Shown: positions 7,876 through 17,637, counted from the stretch's first letter. The stretch: DNA of 64,000 nt from an uncultured Alphaproteobacteria bacterium (GCA_949493535.1 CASZWJ010000002.1:183165-247164); one strand, 5' to 3'. Made by a program: numbers and translations. The notes: a model not told the origin generated them from the sequence alone.

Positions 7876-8844
7876 ATGCATATTCTGGTTATCGGCGGCG
7901 CCGGATATATCGGCAGCCATGTGGTTAAAGCCCTGCTCAACCGCGGCATGAACGTGACGGTATTTGATAATTTGTCAACCGGAACCAAAATCAATTTGTT
8001 TGATAACGCGGATTTTATCGAAGGCGATATTTTAAAATATGAACAGATTTTGTTCGCGATGAAACAAAATGTGGACGGCATCGTTTTGCTGGCCGGCAAA
8101 AAAGCAGTTGGCGAATCAATGGAAAATCCGATGAAATATGCGTTTAATAATATCAACGGCGTGGTAAACGTTTTGAACGCCATGGTTGAATCCGGCGTCA
8201 ATAAAGCCATTTTTTCTTCTTCCGCCGCTGTTTACGGCGTGCCGCAGTATTCGCCGATGGATGAAGAACATCCGGTTAATCCGATGAGTTTTTACGGCTT
8301 CACAAAACATGAAACTGAGCGCCTGCTTAAGTGGTATGATGAACTGAAAGGCATCAAATTTGTTTCCCTGCGCTATTTTAATGCCGTGGGCTATGATGAA
8401 CAAGGCGATGTTAAAGGCTTGGAAGAAAACCCGCAGAATTTGCTTCCGATTGTTATGGAAGCTGCAATCGGCAAAAGAGACAAAGTCAAAATTTTCGGCA
8501 ATGACTATGAAACCAGAGACGGCACCTGTATCAGAGATTATATTCACGTGACCGATTTGGGCTCGGCGCATGCTCTGGCTTTGGAACTTTTGGAAAAAGG
8601 CGGCGCAAGCCAGATTTTAAACTTGGGAACGTCTCAGGGCAGCAGCGTTTTGGAAATGATTACCAAGACCCAAGAAGTCATCGGGCGCCCCGTTCCCTAT
8701 GAATTTGCACCCAGACGAGCCGGAGATCCTGCCGTTGTGACTGCCAAGGCTGACAAAGCCAGAGAAATTCTCGGCTGGGAAGCCCAACATTCCGATTTGG
8801 ACAACATTATCCGCTCAACATGGAATGTTTACAATAAACAATAA
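7876..8844 (+). CDS. galE: UDP-glucose 4-epimerase
   Basis: Interconverts UDP-glucose and UDP-galactose, using bound NAD, for surface polysaccharide synthesis. The 322-residue protein starts at 7876, where AAGGAG lies seven bases upstream; an in-frame ATG 30 bases earlier lacks such a site. The Rossmann signature GGAGYIG is at residues 7-13. The catalytic Ser and YxxxK motif occur as SSSAAVYG and FYGFTKHE, and the C-terminal part carries TRDGTCIRDYIHVTDL, typical of GalE. It is a single gene with its own terminator, between divergent and convergent neighbours. Confidence 0.95.
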   Translation: MHILVIGGAGYIGSHVVKALLNRGMNVTVFDNLSTGTKINLFDNADFIEGDILKYEQILFAMKQNVDGIVLLAGKKAVGESMENPMKYAFNNINGVVNVLNAMVESGVNKAIFSSSAAVYGVPQYSPMDEEHPVNPMSFYGFTKHETERLLKWYDELKGIKFVSLRYFNAVGYDEQGDVKGLEENPQNLLPIVMEAAIGKRDKVKIFGNDYETRDGTCIRDYIHVTDLGSAHALALELLEKGGASQILNLGTSQGSSVLEMITKTQEVIGRPVPYEFAPRRAGDPAVVTAKADKAREILGWEAQHSDLDNIIRSTWNVYNKQ

Positions 8845-8870
8845 TATTCAAAACTTTTGCTCTCAAATTT

Positions 8871-8899
8871 AATCCCCTGAAAACAGGGGATTTTTTTTA
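8871..8899 (+). terminator. Intrinsic terminator of galE
   Basis: AATCCCCTG / CAGGGGATT stem with an AAAA loop followed by eight T, 27 bases after the galE stop. Confidence 0.9.
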
Positions 8900-8915
8900 A
8901 TATCTGCCACAAGAA

Positions 8916-10781
8916 TTAACGGCGGTTGAAAAGCTTTTCTATGTCTTTGAGTTTCAGCTCAATATAGGTCGGGCGGCCGTGATTGCATTGCCCCGAATGG
9001 TCGGTTCTTTCCATATCGCGCAACAGGCGGTTCATTTCCTCAAAGTTTAGTTTGCGCCCTGCCCGAACCGAACCGTGACAAGCAAAAGTCGCGCAAATGT
9101 GGTGCAATTTATCAGCCAAAGCAAAACTGCCGCCCCATTCTGCAATTTCGTCAGCCAAATCCGTAATCAGGCTTTTAACATCGCAATCGCCGATTAAGGC
9201 CGGAATTTCGCGGATAATTATGGCGCTGATGCCAAATTCTTCAACAACCAGCCCTAATTGGTTTAATTCTGCCGCAGCGCTTAAAATGCGTTCTTTGGCA
9301 GAGCCGTCCAAGTCTATAATTTCCGGAATCAGCAGCATTTGCGAAGCAAGCCGCCCGCTTTTTTCCAAATTGGCTTTCATCTTTTCCATAACAATCCGTT
9401 CATGCGAGGCGTGCTGGTCAATAATAACAATACTGTCTTCGGTTTGCGAGATGATATAAGTATTATGGAACTGGGCTTTAGGGATTCCTAAAGGCCCGGC
9501 TTCTGCAATATTTTTATTTTCATAAACGTCCGGATTTTCAGTTTTAACAGAAAATTTATGTTCCAAATCAGGTAAATCAACCTGTGTGCGATGCGAAGAC
9601 GGTGCGATACTGCTTTGGAACGTGAAAGTTGCCGGACGCGGATTATGGGCGTGCAACGCCATTGTTTCGGGAATGTCATTAACCATAAACGGCGTTTGTA
9701 TCTGGGGTGTGGCCGGTACGCCGAAATCAGGAATTTCGTCTTTTACAAATTCGGCAATATCCAAAGTATTGGAAGACCGGCGGCTTTCAACATTCAATGC
9801 ATTGCGAATGGCACTGACCAGCAAGCCGCGTACCAAAGCATTATCATAAAAACGAACTTCGGCTTTGGCCGGATGAACGTTTACATCGACATAAGCCGGA
9901 TCTATATCAAAAAACAAAGCGCAGAGCGGATAGCGGTTTGATGCCAGAACATCCATATAAGCGCCTTTTATGGCACCGAGCAGCAGCTTGTCCCTGACCG
10001 GACGGTTGTTGACAAACAAATACTGGTGCAGCGAATTGGCCTTGTTCAGCGTCGGCAGGCTGACATAACCCGAAATGCGCAAATTATCGCGCGCGGCATC
10101 TATCAAAACCGAATTTTCGCCGAATTCTCGCCCCATAACGTCGGACAATCGCTTCAAGCGCGCGTCAAAAAGTTCGCCCTGCTCCGCATTTAAACTGAGC
10201 TTCTTGCGGTCGCCGTCTTTTAAGTAAAAAGAAATATGCGGGTTAGCCAAAGCAATGCGGGTTAAAATATCATTCACGGCATTTGCTTCGGAAACAGAGG
10301 CTTTTAAAAATTTCAGGCGTGCCGGCGTAGCATAAAACAAATCGCGCACTTCAATTCTGGTGCCGAACGGGTGCGAAGCCGGAACAGGTTTACTTTTCTC
10401 TCCGCCGTTTACTTCAATTTTCCAAGCGTTTTCAGCACCTTTCGGACGAGAAGTTATCGAAAGTCTGGCCACGGAAGATATTGACGGCAGCGCTTCGCCG
10501 CGAAAGCCTAAAAAATTGATGTTAAACAAATTATCATCCGGCAGCTTTGAAGTTGCGTGGCGTTCGACTGCCAATTCAAGCTCTTCAGGCGTCATGCCTT
10601 TGCCGTTGTCGGAAACGACAATCAGGCTCTTACCGCCGTCAACCAGCGTCACTTCAATCGAAGTTGCGCCGGCATCAATCGAGTTTTCAACCAGTTCTTT
10701 AATAACCGAAGACGGACGCTCGATCACCTCTCCGGCGGCGATCTGGTTGACAAGGTTTGACGGTAAGATTCTGATGCCCAT
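8916..10781 (-). CDS. mutL: DNA mismatch repair protein MutL
   Basis: Links MutS mismatch recognition to strand incision. The 621-residue protein has the N-terminal GHKL ATPase (GEVIERPSSVIKEL, VENSIDAGA, DNGKGM, FRGEAL, near residues 17-105). Its C-terminal dimerisation/endonuclease domain holds DQHASHERIVMEK, which fits the DQHA(x2)E(x4)E nuclease signature, plus ACHGSVRAGR and CNHGRPT. It is therefore the nicking type of MutL used by bacteria without MutH. It follows pgi by four bases, and its Shine-Dalgarno would lie in the end of pgi. Confidence 0.97.
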   Translation of the reverse strand: MGIRILPSNLVNQIAAGEVIERPSSVIKELVENSIDAGATSIEVTLVDGGKSLIVVSDNGKGMTPEELELAVERHATSKLPDDNLFNINFLGFRGEALPSISSVARLSITSRPKGAENAWKIEVNGGEKSKPVPASHPFGTRIEVRDLFYATPARLKFLKASVSEANAVNDILTRIALANPHISFYLKDGDRKKLSLNAEQGELFDARLKRLSDVMGREFGENSVLIDAARDNLRISGYVSLPTLNKANSLHQYLFVNNRPVRDKLLLGAIKGAYMDVLASNRYPLCALFFDIDPAYVDVNVHPAKAEVRFYDNALVRGLLVSAIRNALNVESRRSSNTLDIAEFVKDEIPDFGVPATPQIQTPFMVNDIPETMALHAHNPRPATFTFQSSIAPSSHRTQVDLPDLEHKFSVKTENPDVYENKNIAEAGPLGIPKAQFHNTYIISQTEDSIVIIDQHASHERIVMEKMKANLEKSGRLASQMLLIPEIIDLDGSAKERILSAAAELNQLGLVVEEFGISAIIIREIPALIGDCDVKSLITDLADEIAEWGGSFALADKLHHICATFACHGSVRAGRKLNFEEMNRLLRDMERTDHSGQCNHGRPTYIELKLKDIEKLFNRR

Positions 10782-10785
10782 TCTT

Positions 10786-12429
10786 TTACTTTCTCAGGCG
10801 TTTGATATATCTGATTAAAGACGCGGTCGAACTGTCATGCGTGATACCGAACGCATCTCCCTGCAATTCAGGCAGAATAGCCGTTGCCATTTCTTTGCCG
10901 AGTTCAACGCCGAACTGGTCAAACGAGTTAATATCCCAAATAACGCCCTGAACAAAAACTTTATGTTCATACATGGCAACCAGCATACCGAAAGTATACG
11001 GGTCAATTTTCTTGACGACGAAAGTATTTGACGGATTGTTTCCGGGAAAACTTTTGTATTTTTTGAGGAAATTGACTTCTTCCTTGCTTTTTCCTGCTTT
11101 GGCGAGTTCGGAAGCGGCTTCTTTAACGGTTTTGCCGCGCATTAAGGCTTCGCCCTGAGCCAGAACATTGGCAACCAAAATCTGATGATGGCTGCCGACT
11201 TCATTATGAGAAATGGCAGGAATAATAAAATCTACAGGAATAGGCGTTGTGCCTTGGTGCAGCATCTGGAAGAAAGAATGCTGGACATCTGTTCCGGGAC
11301 CGCCGAATACAACGGTTCCTGTATTATATTTGACAAACTCGTTTTCTTTTGAAACAAACTTGCCGTTGCTTTCCATTTCCAACTGCTGGAGATATGCCGG
11401 CAGATAGCGCAAATATTGGTCATATGGAACAACGGCGTTGCTGCGCAGACCGAAGAAGTTATTGTTCCAAATGCCTATTAAGCCTAAAATGACCGGAATG
11501 TTATGGGCAAAATCCGTGTTAAGGAAATGCAAATCCATTGCATGCGCACCCTCTAGCATTTTTTCAAAATTATCCATACCGATTGCAATGGCTATAGACA
11601 AGCCGATTGCAGACCACATGGAATAACGGCCGCCGACAAAATCCCAAAATTCAAACATATTTTCAGGATTTATGCCAAATTCCTTTACTTTTTCGGTATT
11701 GGTTGACAAGGCTACAAAATGTTTGGCTACGGCGTGTTCGCCCAAAGCGTCAATCAGCCATTTGCGGCAGGTTTTTGCATTTGTCAGCGTCTCAATCGTG
11801 GTAAAAGTTTTAGAAGCGACGATAAACAATGTCGTTTCCGGATCAATTTTGTTTAACACCTCGGCACAAGCCGTTCCGTCAATGTTAGATATAAAATAAT
11901 TATTGATGTCTTTGGCTCTGTATTTTTTCAATGCTTCGACAGCCATTACCGGACCCAAATCGGATCCGCCGATACCGATATTGACGATATTAGTCAATTT
12001 TTTGCCGGTATAGCCTTTAAATTCGCCAAAACGAACCGCTTCCGAGAACTTGCGCATTTTGGCAAGAACCTCATTGATTTTAATCATGACGTTTTCGCCG
12101 TCAACATACACCGGCGTATTACTGCAATTGCGCAAGGCTGTGTGCAAAACGGCGCGATGTTCGGTGAAATTGATTTTATCTCCTCTGAACATCTCTTTGA
12201 TTTTTTCTTCCAAACCGCGGACTTTTGCCAGTTCCAGCAAATATTTCATCGTTTTTTCGGTAATACGGTTTTTGGAATAGTCAAACAGCATATTATCAAG
12301 TTGCAGGCTGAATTTCTTTGCCCGCTCATTATCATCATCAAAAAGCTTGCGCATTTCGATTTTTTTCATCTTTTTACAATGGCGTTCAAGCCTTTTCCAC
12401 GCCCTGATTTTATTGACAACGCATTTCAT
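10786..12429 (-). CDS. pgi: Glucose-6-phosphate isomerase
   Basis: Interconverts glucose-6-phosphate and fructose-6-phosphate in glycolysis and gluconeogenesis. The 547-residue length matches the long Pgi class. Visible motifs are VNIGIGGSDLGPVMA, the signature FVGGRYSMWSAIGLS, and the catalytic region with SHHQILVANVLAQ. The C-terminal signature is FVQGVIWDINSFDQFGVELGK. AAAGGAG lies nine bases before the ATG. It sits between an M16 peptidase gene and mutL, an order seen in related alphaproteobacteria, probably as part of one long transcript from lspA. Confidence 0.96.
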   Translation of the reverse strand: MKCVVNKIRAWKRLERHCKKMKKIEMRKLFDDDNERAKKFSLQLDNMLFDYSKNRITEKTMKYLLELAKVRGLEEKIKEMFRGDKINFTEHRAVLHTALRNCSNTPVYVDGENVMIKINEVLAKMRKFSEAVRFGEFKGYTGKKLTNIVNIGIGGSDLGPVMAVEALKKYRAKDINNYFISNIDGTACAEVLNKIDPETTLFIVASKTFTTIETLTNAKTCRKWLIDALGEHAVAKHFVALSTNTEKVKEFGINPENMFEFWDFVGGRYSMWSAIGLSIAIAIGMDNFEKMLEGAHAMDLHFLNTDFAHNIPVILGLIGIWNNNFFGLRSNAVVPYDQYLRYLPAYLQQLEMESNGKFVSKENEFVKYNTGTVVFGGPGTDVQHSFFQMLHQGTTPIPVDFIIPAISHNEVGSHHQILVANVLAQGEALMRGKTVKEAASELAKAGKSKEEVNFLKKYKSFPGNNPSNTFVVKKIDPYTFGMLVAMYEHKVFVQGVIWDINSFDQFGVELGKEMATAILPELQGDAFGITHDSSTASLIRYIKRLRK

Positions 12430-12451
12430 TATTTTTTATTACTCCTTTTTA

Positions 12452-13867
12452 TCAGAACTGTCCTACATTGACTGAAATTTTATTTTCGGTCGAAAAATAG
12501 CGGCGGGCAGCTTTGTTTACGTCTTCAATGCTTACTTTTTTTACGTATTCATTCCTTTTTTGCAGAAAATCCCGCCCCAAATTGTCTTTTTGCATATACA
12601 CAAGTATTTCGGACAAATTGGCAACAGAAGCAAAACGCAGGTTATATGATGAAACAAGATAATTTTTTGCGTCTTCGACTTCTTGTTTCGTTGCCCCTTT
12701 TCTGCCAAACTTTTCCCATTCTTCGTTCAGAATAGAAACAACTTTATTGTAATTATCCTTAGTGCTGGAAAAACCGCCGCGAATTAACGGAGATTTATCA
12801 GCCAGACTGAGATAAGAATAAATCCCGTAAGTCAAGCCTTTGTCTTCTCTGGCTGCTTTTGACAAACGGGAATTTAACCCGGAACCGCCGAGGATATGGT
12901 TGGCTATATATAAAGGATAAAAGTCTTCATCTGTGCGTGAAACGCCGGGGGCTGCAAATGAAGAAATATTTTGTCCGGCGGCTGCCGGCAGATTAATGTT
13001 TTTATCGCCTTGTTTAAAATCGATTTCCGGATTGCGTACAAAGTTAATACCGGCATTTTGCGGCAAAGCTCCGAAAATCCTGTCTAAAACAAGCCCCAAT
13101 TTTTCAGGGCTTATATCTCCCGCAGCGCCTATAATCAAATTATTCAAAGCCAAATGCGAAGCTAAAAAGCCGCGCAAGTCATCTTCTGTTATGCGGCTGA
13201 TTGCATCAATGCTGCCCAATGGATTGCGCCCGTAGGGGTGTTTTCCGTATAGGAATTTGGCTAATTCCAAACTTAAAACAGAATTAGGATGCTCTTTTTG
13301 CATTAAAAACGATTTATAAGCCTGTTGTTTTATACGTTGCAAATCTTTTTCGGCAAACAATGGTTTTGTCAGGCTGTCAGCCAGCAGTTTATAAGCTTCT
13401 TCCTGATTTTCGGAAGTGGTTATCAACGAACCTGAGAAATCATCCACAGAGGCGTCAAAACTGATACCTATAGCCAGATTTTCCAGCTTTTCCTTAAAAG
13501 CCTGAGAGTCTAATTCACCGGAACCTTCAACCAGCATTGCCGCAACAACATTTGATATTCCCTGTTTGTTCGCATCGTCCGAAGCCAAGCCGGCATTTTT
13601 GAACAAAAAGCTGATACTGATTATCGGGTTGGCCTTGTCTTCTATCAAATAAGCTTTTATCTTGTGCCGCGGCGAAACAACTTCTGTCACTTGGGAAGCA
13701 AAAGTTTTTTCTTTCAAGACAGATTCTTCTAAAATCTGCTTGGGATTAAATGTAAAAAAACGGCTATATCCATACCATACCGCGTATATAACAAAGGCAA
13801 TTGCGCAAATTGTTTTGATGAGTTTTGACAACAGAGATGATGATCTTCGGCGGCGATATGCCATCAT
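12452..13867 (-). CDS. M16 (insulinase/pitrilysin) family protein, inactive subunit
   Basis: 471 residues with an N-terminal membrane anchor (LIKTICAIAFVIYAVWYGY, about residues 17-35) and the two-domain M16 fold. Where active M16 enzymes carry HxxEH, this protein reads QGISNVVAAMLVEG, so the zinc ligands are missing. The conserved C-terminal R/Y-containing segment (SGLNSRLSKAAREDKGLTYG) that closes over substrate is intact. Its ATG overlaps the end of the active paralogue by four bases. The pair is probably an M16B heterodimer, one chain supplying zinc and the other the substrate clamp, as in mitochondrial processing peptidase. It is likely periplasmic and inner-membrane anchored. Confidence 0.88.
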   Translation of the reverse strand: MMAYRRRRSSSLLSKLIKTICAIAFVIYAVWYGYSRFFTFNPKQILEESVLKEKTFASQVTEVVSPRHKIKAYLIEDKANPIISISFLFKNAGLASDDANKQGISNVVAAMLVEGSGELDSQAFKEKLENLAIGISFDASVDDFSGSLITTSENQEEAYKLLADSLTKPLFAEKDLQRIKQQAYKSFLMQKEHPNSVLSLELAKFLYGKHPYGRNPLGSIDAISRITEDDLRGFLASHLALNNLIIGAAGDISPEKLGLVLDRIFGALPQNAGINFVRNPEIDFKQGDKNINLPAAAGQNISSFAAPGVSRTDEDFYPLYIANHILGGSGLNSRLSKAAREDKGLTYGIYSYLSLADKSPLIRGGFSSTKDNYNKVVSILNEEWEKFGRKGATKQEVEDAKNYLVSSYNLRFASVANLSEILVYMQKDNLGRDFLQKRNEYVKKVSIEDVNKAARRYFSTENKISVNVGQF

Positions 13868-15213
13868 TTTTCTCCTTTAGGGCTTAAAATGCCGTCAATT
13901 CGGGCAGAAGACGAAAACAGCTTATTTGCGGCTTTTTTTACATTCTGATAACTTACCTTGCGGATATTGTCAGCGTGTTTTTCAATATCATCAACAGTCA
14001 TTCCGACAGCCGCCATTCCGCCGACAATTGATGCCGCTTCAAACGGATTGTCCTGCAAATAGACCAAGCCTGCAAGCATTTTGTCTTTGGTTTTATTAAC
14101 TTTGTCTATATTTAAGCCGTTAACGGCTTTGGCTAACTCTTCGTCAATGGCTTTGTTGAGATCCTCAGGGCTGACACCCTCTGCCGGCAGCGCCGAAATG
14201 CTGAAACGCCCGTAACTGCGGCTGGCAAAATCATAATCGGAAGAAACGCTCAATGCCAGTTTTTTATCCAGTACCAACGATTTATAAAGCTCTGAGGTTT
14301 CGCCCTCCCCCAGATATTTTGAAAATACGGACAAATTATATATTTCTTTTTTATCCGTATTATATGACGGCGCAATATAAGTTCTGACAAGGCGCTCGGC
14401 ATTAATCTGCGGCAATTCCATTTTTAAGGAAGCTCGGAGATTTTCGTTTATTTTCGGAAATTCTTTTTTTGAAGCCAAAGCTCTCGGTTTTATTTTGCCG
14501 TAATATTTTTCAGCCAAAACCTTAGCCGTAGCCGTGTCAATATCGCCGGACAAAATCAAAACGGCATTATCGGGCGAATAATAATCTTTGTAAAATTTTT
14601 TGACATCTTCGATTTTTAAGCTTTTTATTTCTTCCGAGGTTCCGCTGACCGGCCGCCCGTACGGATGTTCCTGCCACAAAAGGCGGCGGTAGCTCTCAGA
14701 AAAAGGCGCAGCCGGATTATTTTCAACCACCTGCTTGCGTTCTTGAAAAACAATATCCCGTTCCAATTCAAAATCTTTGGGCGTTATTTTCAAATTTTGC
14801 ATACGATCGGCTTCCAAAGCCATTGCCAATTCCAGTTTTGAAATATCAAGGCTTTGATGATATGCCGTATAGTCAAGGGAAGTGAAAGCGTTGCTTTCGG
14901 CGCCGTTTTGCTCCAGAATATCATTCAGGCGGCTGCCTTTGACTTTATCTGTTCCGCGAAACATCAAATGCTCAAGCAAATGCGCCGTCCCGCCTCTTCC
15001 GGATTCTTCATCCACTGCGCCTGCTTTATACCAAAGCATTTGTTTAACAATCGGAGCCTTATGGTTAGGAATAACAATTACCTGAAGCCCGTTATCCAAG
15101 AAAAAATTTTCCGCACCGAAAAGTTTAGCATTCGCAGGGCTGATGCTAAGGCTTAAAAACAATAAAACGGCATATATTTTACGAATTACTGTCAAAATAC
15201 GGAAAATCCCCAT
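13864..15213 (-). CDS. M16 family zinc peptidase, catalytic subunit
   Basis: 449 residues with a signal peptide (IYAVLLFLSLSISPANA, about residues 13-29). The inverted zinc motif HLLEH lies at residues 78-82, and the distal glutamate is probably in ERDIVFQERKQVVEN near residue 150. It is therefore the catalytic partner of the following M16 gene, whose start it overlaps by four bases (ATGA). Substrates are unknown; family members degrade peptides or process exported proteins. The gene follows the short lipoprotein bamF by five bases in the lspA cluster, so maturation, outer-membrane assembly and proteolysis of envelope proteins are co-expressed. Confidence 0.92.
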   Translation of the reverse strand: MGIFRILTVIRKIYAVLLFLSLSISPANAKLFGAENFFLDNGLQVIVIPNHKAPIVKQMLWYKAGAVDEESGRGGTAHLLEHLMFRGTDKVKGSRLNDILEQNGAESNAFTSLDYTAYHQSLDISKLELAMALEADRMQNLKITPKDFELERDIVFQERKQVVENNPAAPFSESYRRLLWQEHPYGRPVSGTSEEIKSLKIEDVKKFYKDYYSPDNAVLILSGDIDTATAKVLAEKYYGKIKPRALASKKEFPKINENLRASLKMELPQINAERLVRTYIAPSYNTDKKEIYNLSVFSKYLGEGETSELYKSLVLDKKLALSVSSDYDFASRSYGRFSISALPAEGVSPEDLNKAIDEELAKAVNGLNIDKVNKTKDKMLAGLVYLQDNPFEAASIVGGMAAVGMTVDDIEKHADNIRKVSYQNVKKAANKLFSSSARIDGILSPKGEK

Positions 15214-15218
15214 TTAAT

Positions 15219-15467
15219 TTAGTTAAACTTTGATACAAAAGCAGATTCGGCCGGCGTCAGGCCGTTCAAAGAAACTTCCGGTTTAACGGCCGGAGCTGTC
15301 AGAACCGGATTATAGTCATATTCGGGCGGCAGCACCAGAGGCGCTTTCGGCACAACCATAAATTCATCCGGCGCTTTTTTCGTTATACCCAGTTTTTCTT
15401 TAGTTGCCGAGCTGCAAGCCGTCAGCATTAATGCGGAAGCTAAAACTGCATAAACAAATTTTTTCAT
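15219..15467 (-). CDS. bamF: DUF3035 lipoprotein, BamF-like
   Basis: An 82-residue lipoprotein (signal with lipobox LTAC at residues 16-19). After the anchor comes the segment KKAPDEFMVVPKAPLVLPPE, the core of the DUF3035 family known in Caulobacter as BamF, a component of the outer-membrane beta-barrel assembly complex. Other members are usually longer, so this is a compact form that ends soon after the core. The ATG overlaps the lspA stop by four bases; LspA cleaves lipoprotein signals, which fits the coupling. Family membership is a recognition from sequence; the role here is inferred. Confidence 0.78.
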   Translation of the reverse strand: MKKFVYAVLASALMLTACSSATKEKLGITKKAPDEFMVVPKAPLVLPPEYDYNPVLTAPAVKPEVSLNGLTPAESAFVSKFN

Positions 15468-15946
15468 TTTTTTGTTCCCTCATTTTCTTTATTTTTTAAT
15501 ACAAAAATACCGTGCAAAACAATTAAGGCTGCGCCAAGGCAGATAAAACTGTCGGCAACGTTAAATGCCGGCCAATGGTGTCCGTTGACATGAAAATCCA
15601 AAAAATCAAACACGGCGCCGAGACGAATCCTGTCTATCACATTACCCAAAGCCCCGCCGATAATGAAGCCCAAGGAGACCTGTATCAGCCTGATTTTTTC
15701 GCCATACAGCCAATAGAGCAAGAAACCGACGATTGTCAAGGCAACAACAGACAAAATGACGGCGCCCCAATTTCCCCAATTATTAAACATTGAAAAACTG
15801 ACACCGGTATTCCAAGCCCTGACCAAATTGAAAAAAGACGTATAGCTTATGATGCCGTATTCGCTTAAGATATAATCCATTACATAATATTTTGTCGCCT
15901 GGTCAAGAATTATAACCAAAAGAGCAACGCTCAGCCCCAATAACAT
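15464..15946 (-). CDS. lspA: Lipoprotein signal peptidase (signal peptidase II)
   Basis: Inner-membrane aspartic protease that removes signal peptides from prolipoproteins after lipid attachment. 160 residues, four hydrophobic segments. The two catalytic aspartates are D105 in GNVIDR and D132 in FNVADS; LDQATKY near residue 14 and NTGVSF near 46 are also family signatures. It heads the lspA-bamF-M16-M16-pgi-mutL series, all minus strand with overlaps or short gaps. The 92-base gap to mgtE upstream should hold the promoter. Confidence 0.96.
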   Translation of the reverse strand: MLLGLSVALLVIILDQATKYYVMDYILSEYGIISYTSFFNLVRAWNTGVSFSMFNNWGNWGAVILSVVALTIVGFLLYWLYGEKIRLIQVSLGFIIGGALGNVIDRIRLGAVFDFLDFHVNGHHWPAFNVADSFICLGAALIVLHGIFVLKNKENEGTKK

Positions 15947-16038
15947 TTTTAAACTCCATAAAGCATGCAGAAAACCAGATTATTATACGCAGTTTTTGCA
16001 AGATAAAAAGATTAAACTCAAAGATATTCATATATTAA

Positions 16039-17457
16039 TCAGAACAGAAGTATCTTGGCCAGGCCTAAGAAAATGAAAAAGCCGCCGGAATCGGTCATGG
16101 CAATCAGAAAGACGCCGGAAGCAATTGCCGGATCAACTTTAAATTTGTTCAGAGTCAACGGGATTAAGATTCCGGCAAGGCTCGCGATTATTAAATTGCA
16201 GAGCATGGCAATCGCGATGATATTGCTTATCATTATTTTATCGGGAAACATGATATGGGTTATTCCCCAAATCATGGTCGCAAAGAGAGAACCGTTGCAC
16301 ACGCCGACCAGAAATTCTTTGCCGATCATACGCATTGTGTTGCGCGACGTCAGCTCTTTGGTCGCCAATGCGCGAACAACGACAGCAAGCGTCTGCTGCC
16401 CGGTGGTGCCACCCATTGAGGCAACAATCGGCATTAAAACCGCCAATGTGGAAACTTCGGCAATAATGTCTTGAAAACCTTTAACGACCGTTGAAGCGAG
16501 AATCGTCGCAAACAAATTCGTCACAAGCCAAACGGAACGCGATTTGAAAATTTCAAAAACAGATTTGTAAACGTCGCCCTCTTCCGTACCGGAAAGGTGC
16601 ATAATGTCTTCACTGGCTTCTTCGTGAATAATATGGACAATGTCATCAACCGTAATCGTACCGACAAGACGCCCGTTGTTATCAACGACCATGGCCGATA
16701 GCCAGCCGTATTCGCGGAACATATGAGCGACTTCTTCCTGATCCGTATAAGCGTCAACAGGGCAAACCTCGCAATCCATAATATCCCTTAACTTTTGAGC
16801 CGGCTTGGCACGTAAAAGCTTGTCCAAAGCAATCTCGCCGGTCGGATGCCGTTTAGAATCGGTTAAAAAGATTTCAAAAAACTCATCGGGAAGCTCTTGT
16901 TCCGTCAAGAGATATTGCCTGGCTTCTTTGACGGTCCAGTCATCAGGCATGCTGACAAAATCGCGCGACATAATACGGCCGGCAGAATCTTCGGGATATG
17001 AAAATGAGGATTTGACCTGATATTTGAGCTCAGGATCCAAACGGTCAATAATATTAGCCTGCTCGGCATCGTCCATATGTTCCAAAATTTCAACAGCATC
17101 GTCAGAATCGAGTTCATTAACGATTTTAACAACCTGATCTTCATCCAGGCTGTCGATAATCTGCTCTTGCACAACTTCGTTTAATTCGGGAAAAACGTCG
17201 GGATTAATCTTATCGCCGAGGATTTCAACCAATTCGCGGCGTTTATTATGATCCAGAGATTCAATCAGGCGGGCAAGTTCATATTCGCTTAACCCCTCAA
17301 CAATTTTGCGAACATGGATTTTATCATCTTCATCTAAAGCATGGATAATAGAATTAACCATTTTGGGGCCAAGCCCGAAAATGAAACTTTCTTTTTTCTT
17401 CTTTTTGATTGATTTGTTTTTCTTGGGAAGCAAGCCACGTTTGATACGTTTACTCAT
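16039..17457 (-). CDS. mgtE: Magnesium transporter MgtE
   Basis: Mg2+-gated channel of the inner membrane. The 472 residues are in the usual order: an N-terminal helical domain (about residues 35-150, with acidic repeats such as LDEDQVVKIVNELDSDDAVE), two CBS domains (about 155-280), and five transmembrane helices (about 290-470). The pore segment is MPIVASMGGTTGQQTLAVVV. Acidic residues at the N/CBS interface act as the cytosolic Mg2+ sensor in the family. The start has GGGAGGG upstream. It is probably a single-gene unit between tRNA-Leu and lspA. I saw no M-box type leader. Confidence 0.95.
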   Translation of the reverse strand: MSKRIKRGLLPKKNKSIKKKKKESFIFGLGPKMVNSIIHALDEDDKIHVRKIVEGLSEYELARLIESLDHNKRRELVEILGDKINPDVFPELNEVVQEQIIDSLDEDQVVKIVNELDSDDAVEILEHMDDAEQANIIDRLDPELKYQVKSSFSYPEDSAGRIMSRDFVSMPDDWTVKEARQYLLTEQELPDEFFEIFLTDSKRHPTGEIALDKLLRAKPAQKLRDIMDCEVCPVDAYTDQEEVAHMFREYGWLSAMVVDNNGRLVGTITVDDIVHIIHEEASEDIMHLSGTEEGDVYKSVFEIFKSRSVWLVTNLFATILASTVVKGFQDIIAEVSTLAVLMPIVASMGGTTGQQTLAVVVRALATKELTSRNTMRMIGKEFLVGVCNGSLFATMIWGITHIMFPDKIMISNIIAIAMLCNLIIASLAGILIPLTLNKFKVDPAIASGVFLIAMTDSGGFFIFLGLAKILLF

Positions 17458-17532
17458 AGAACCCTCCCATGCTTTGAATTTTGAACAAAAACCCGCTTAG
17501 CTGCGGCAAGCGGGCAAAACTTTCGTTTTGAA

Positions 17533-17619
17533 TGGTGCGGCCAAGAAGACTTGAACTTCCACGGGATACCTCCCATAACGACCTCAACGTTACGCGTCTA
17601 CCAGTTCCGCCATGGCCGC
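17533..17619 (-). tRNA. tRNA-Leu (anticodon GAG)
   Basis: The 87-base gene includes an encoded CCA. The acceptor stem pairs GCGGCCA with TGGCCGC. The anticodon stem TAACG/CGTTA encloses loop TTGAGGT, giving GAG. A class II variable arm (TGGGAGGTATCCCG) and T-loop GTTCAAGTC confirm tRNA-Leu, reading CUU/CUC codons. Confidence 0.97.
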
Positions 17620-17637
17620 AAATCAAAACTAGAAGTC

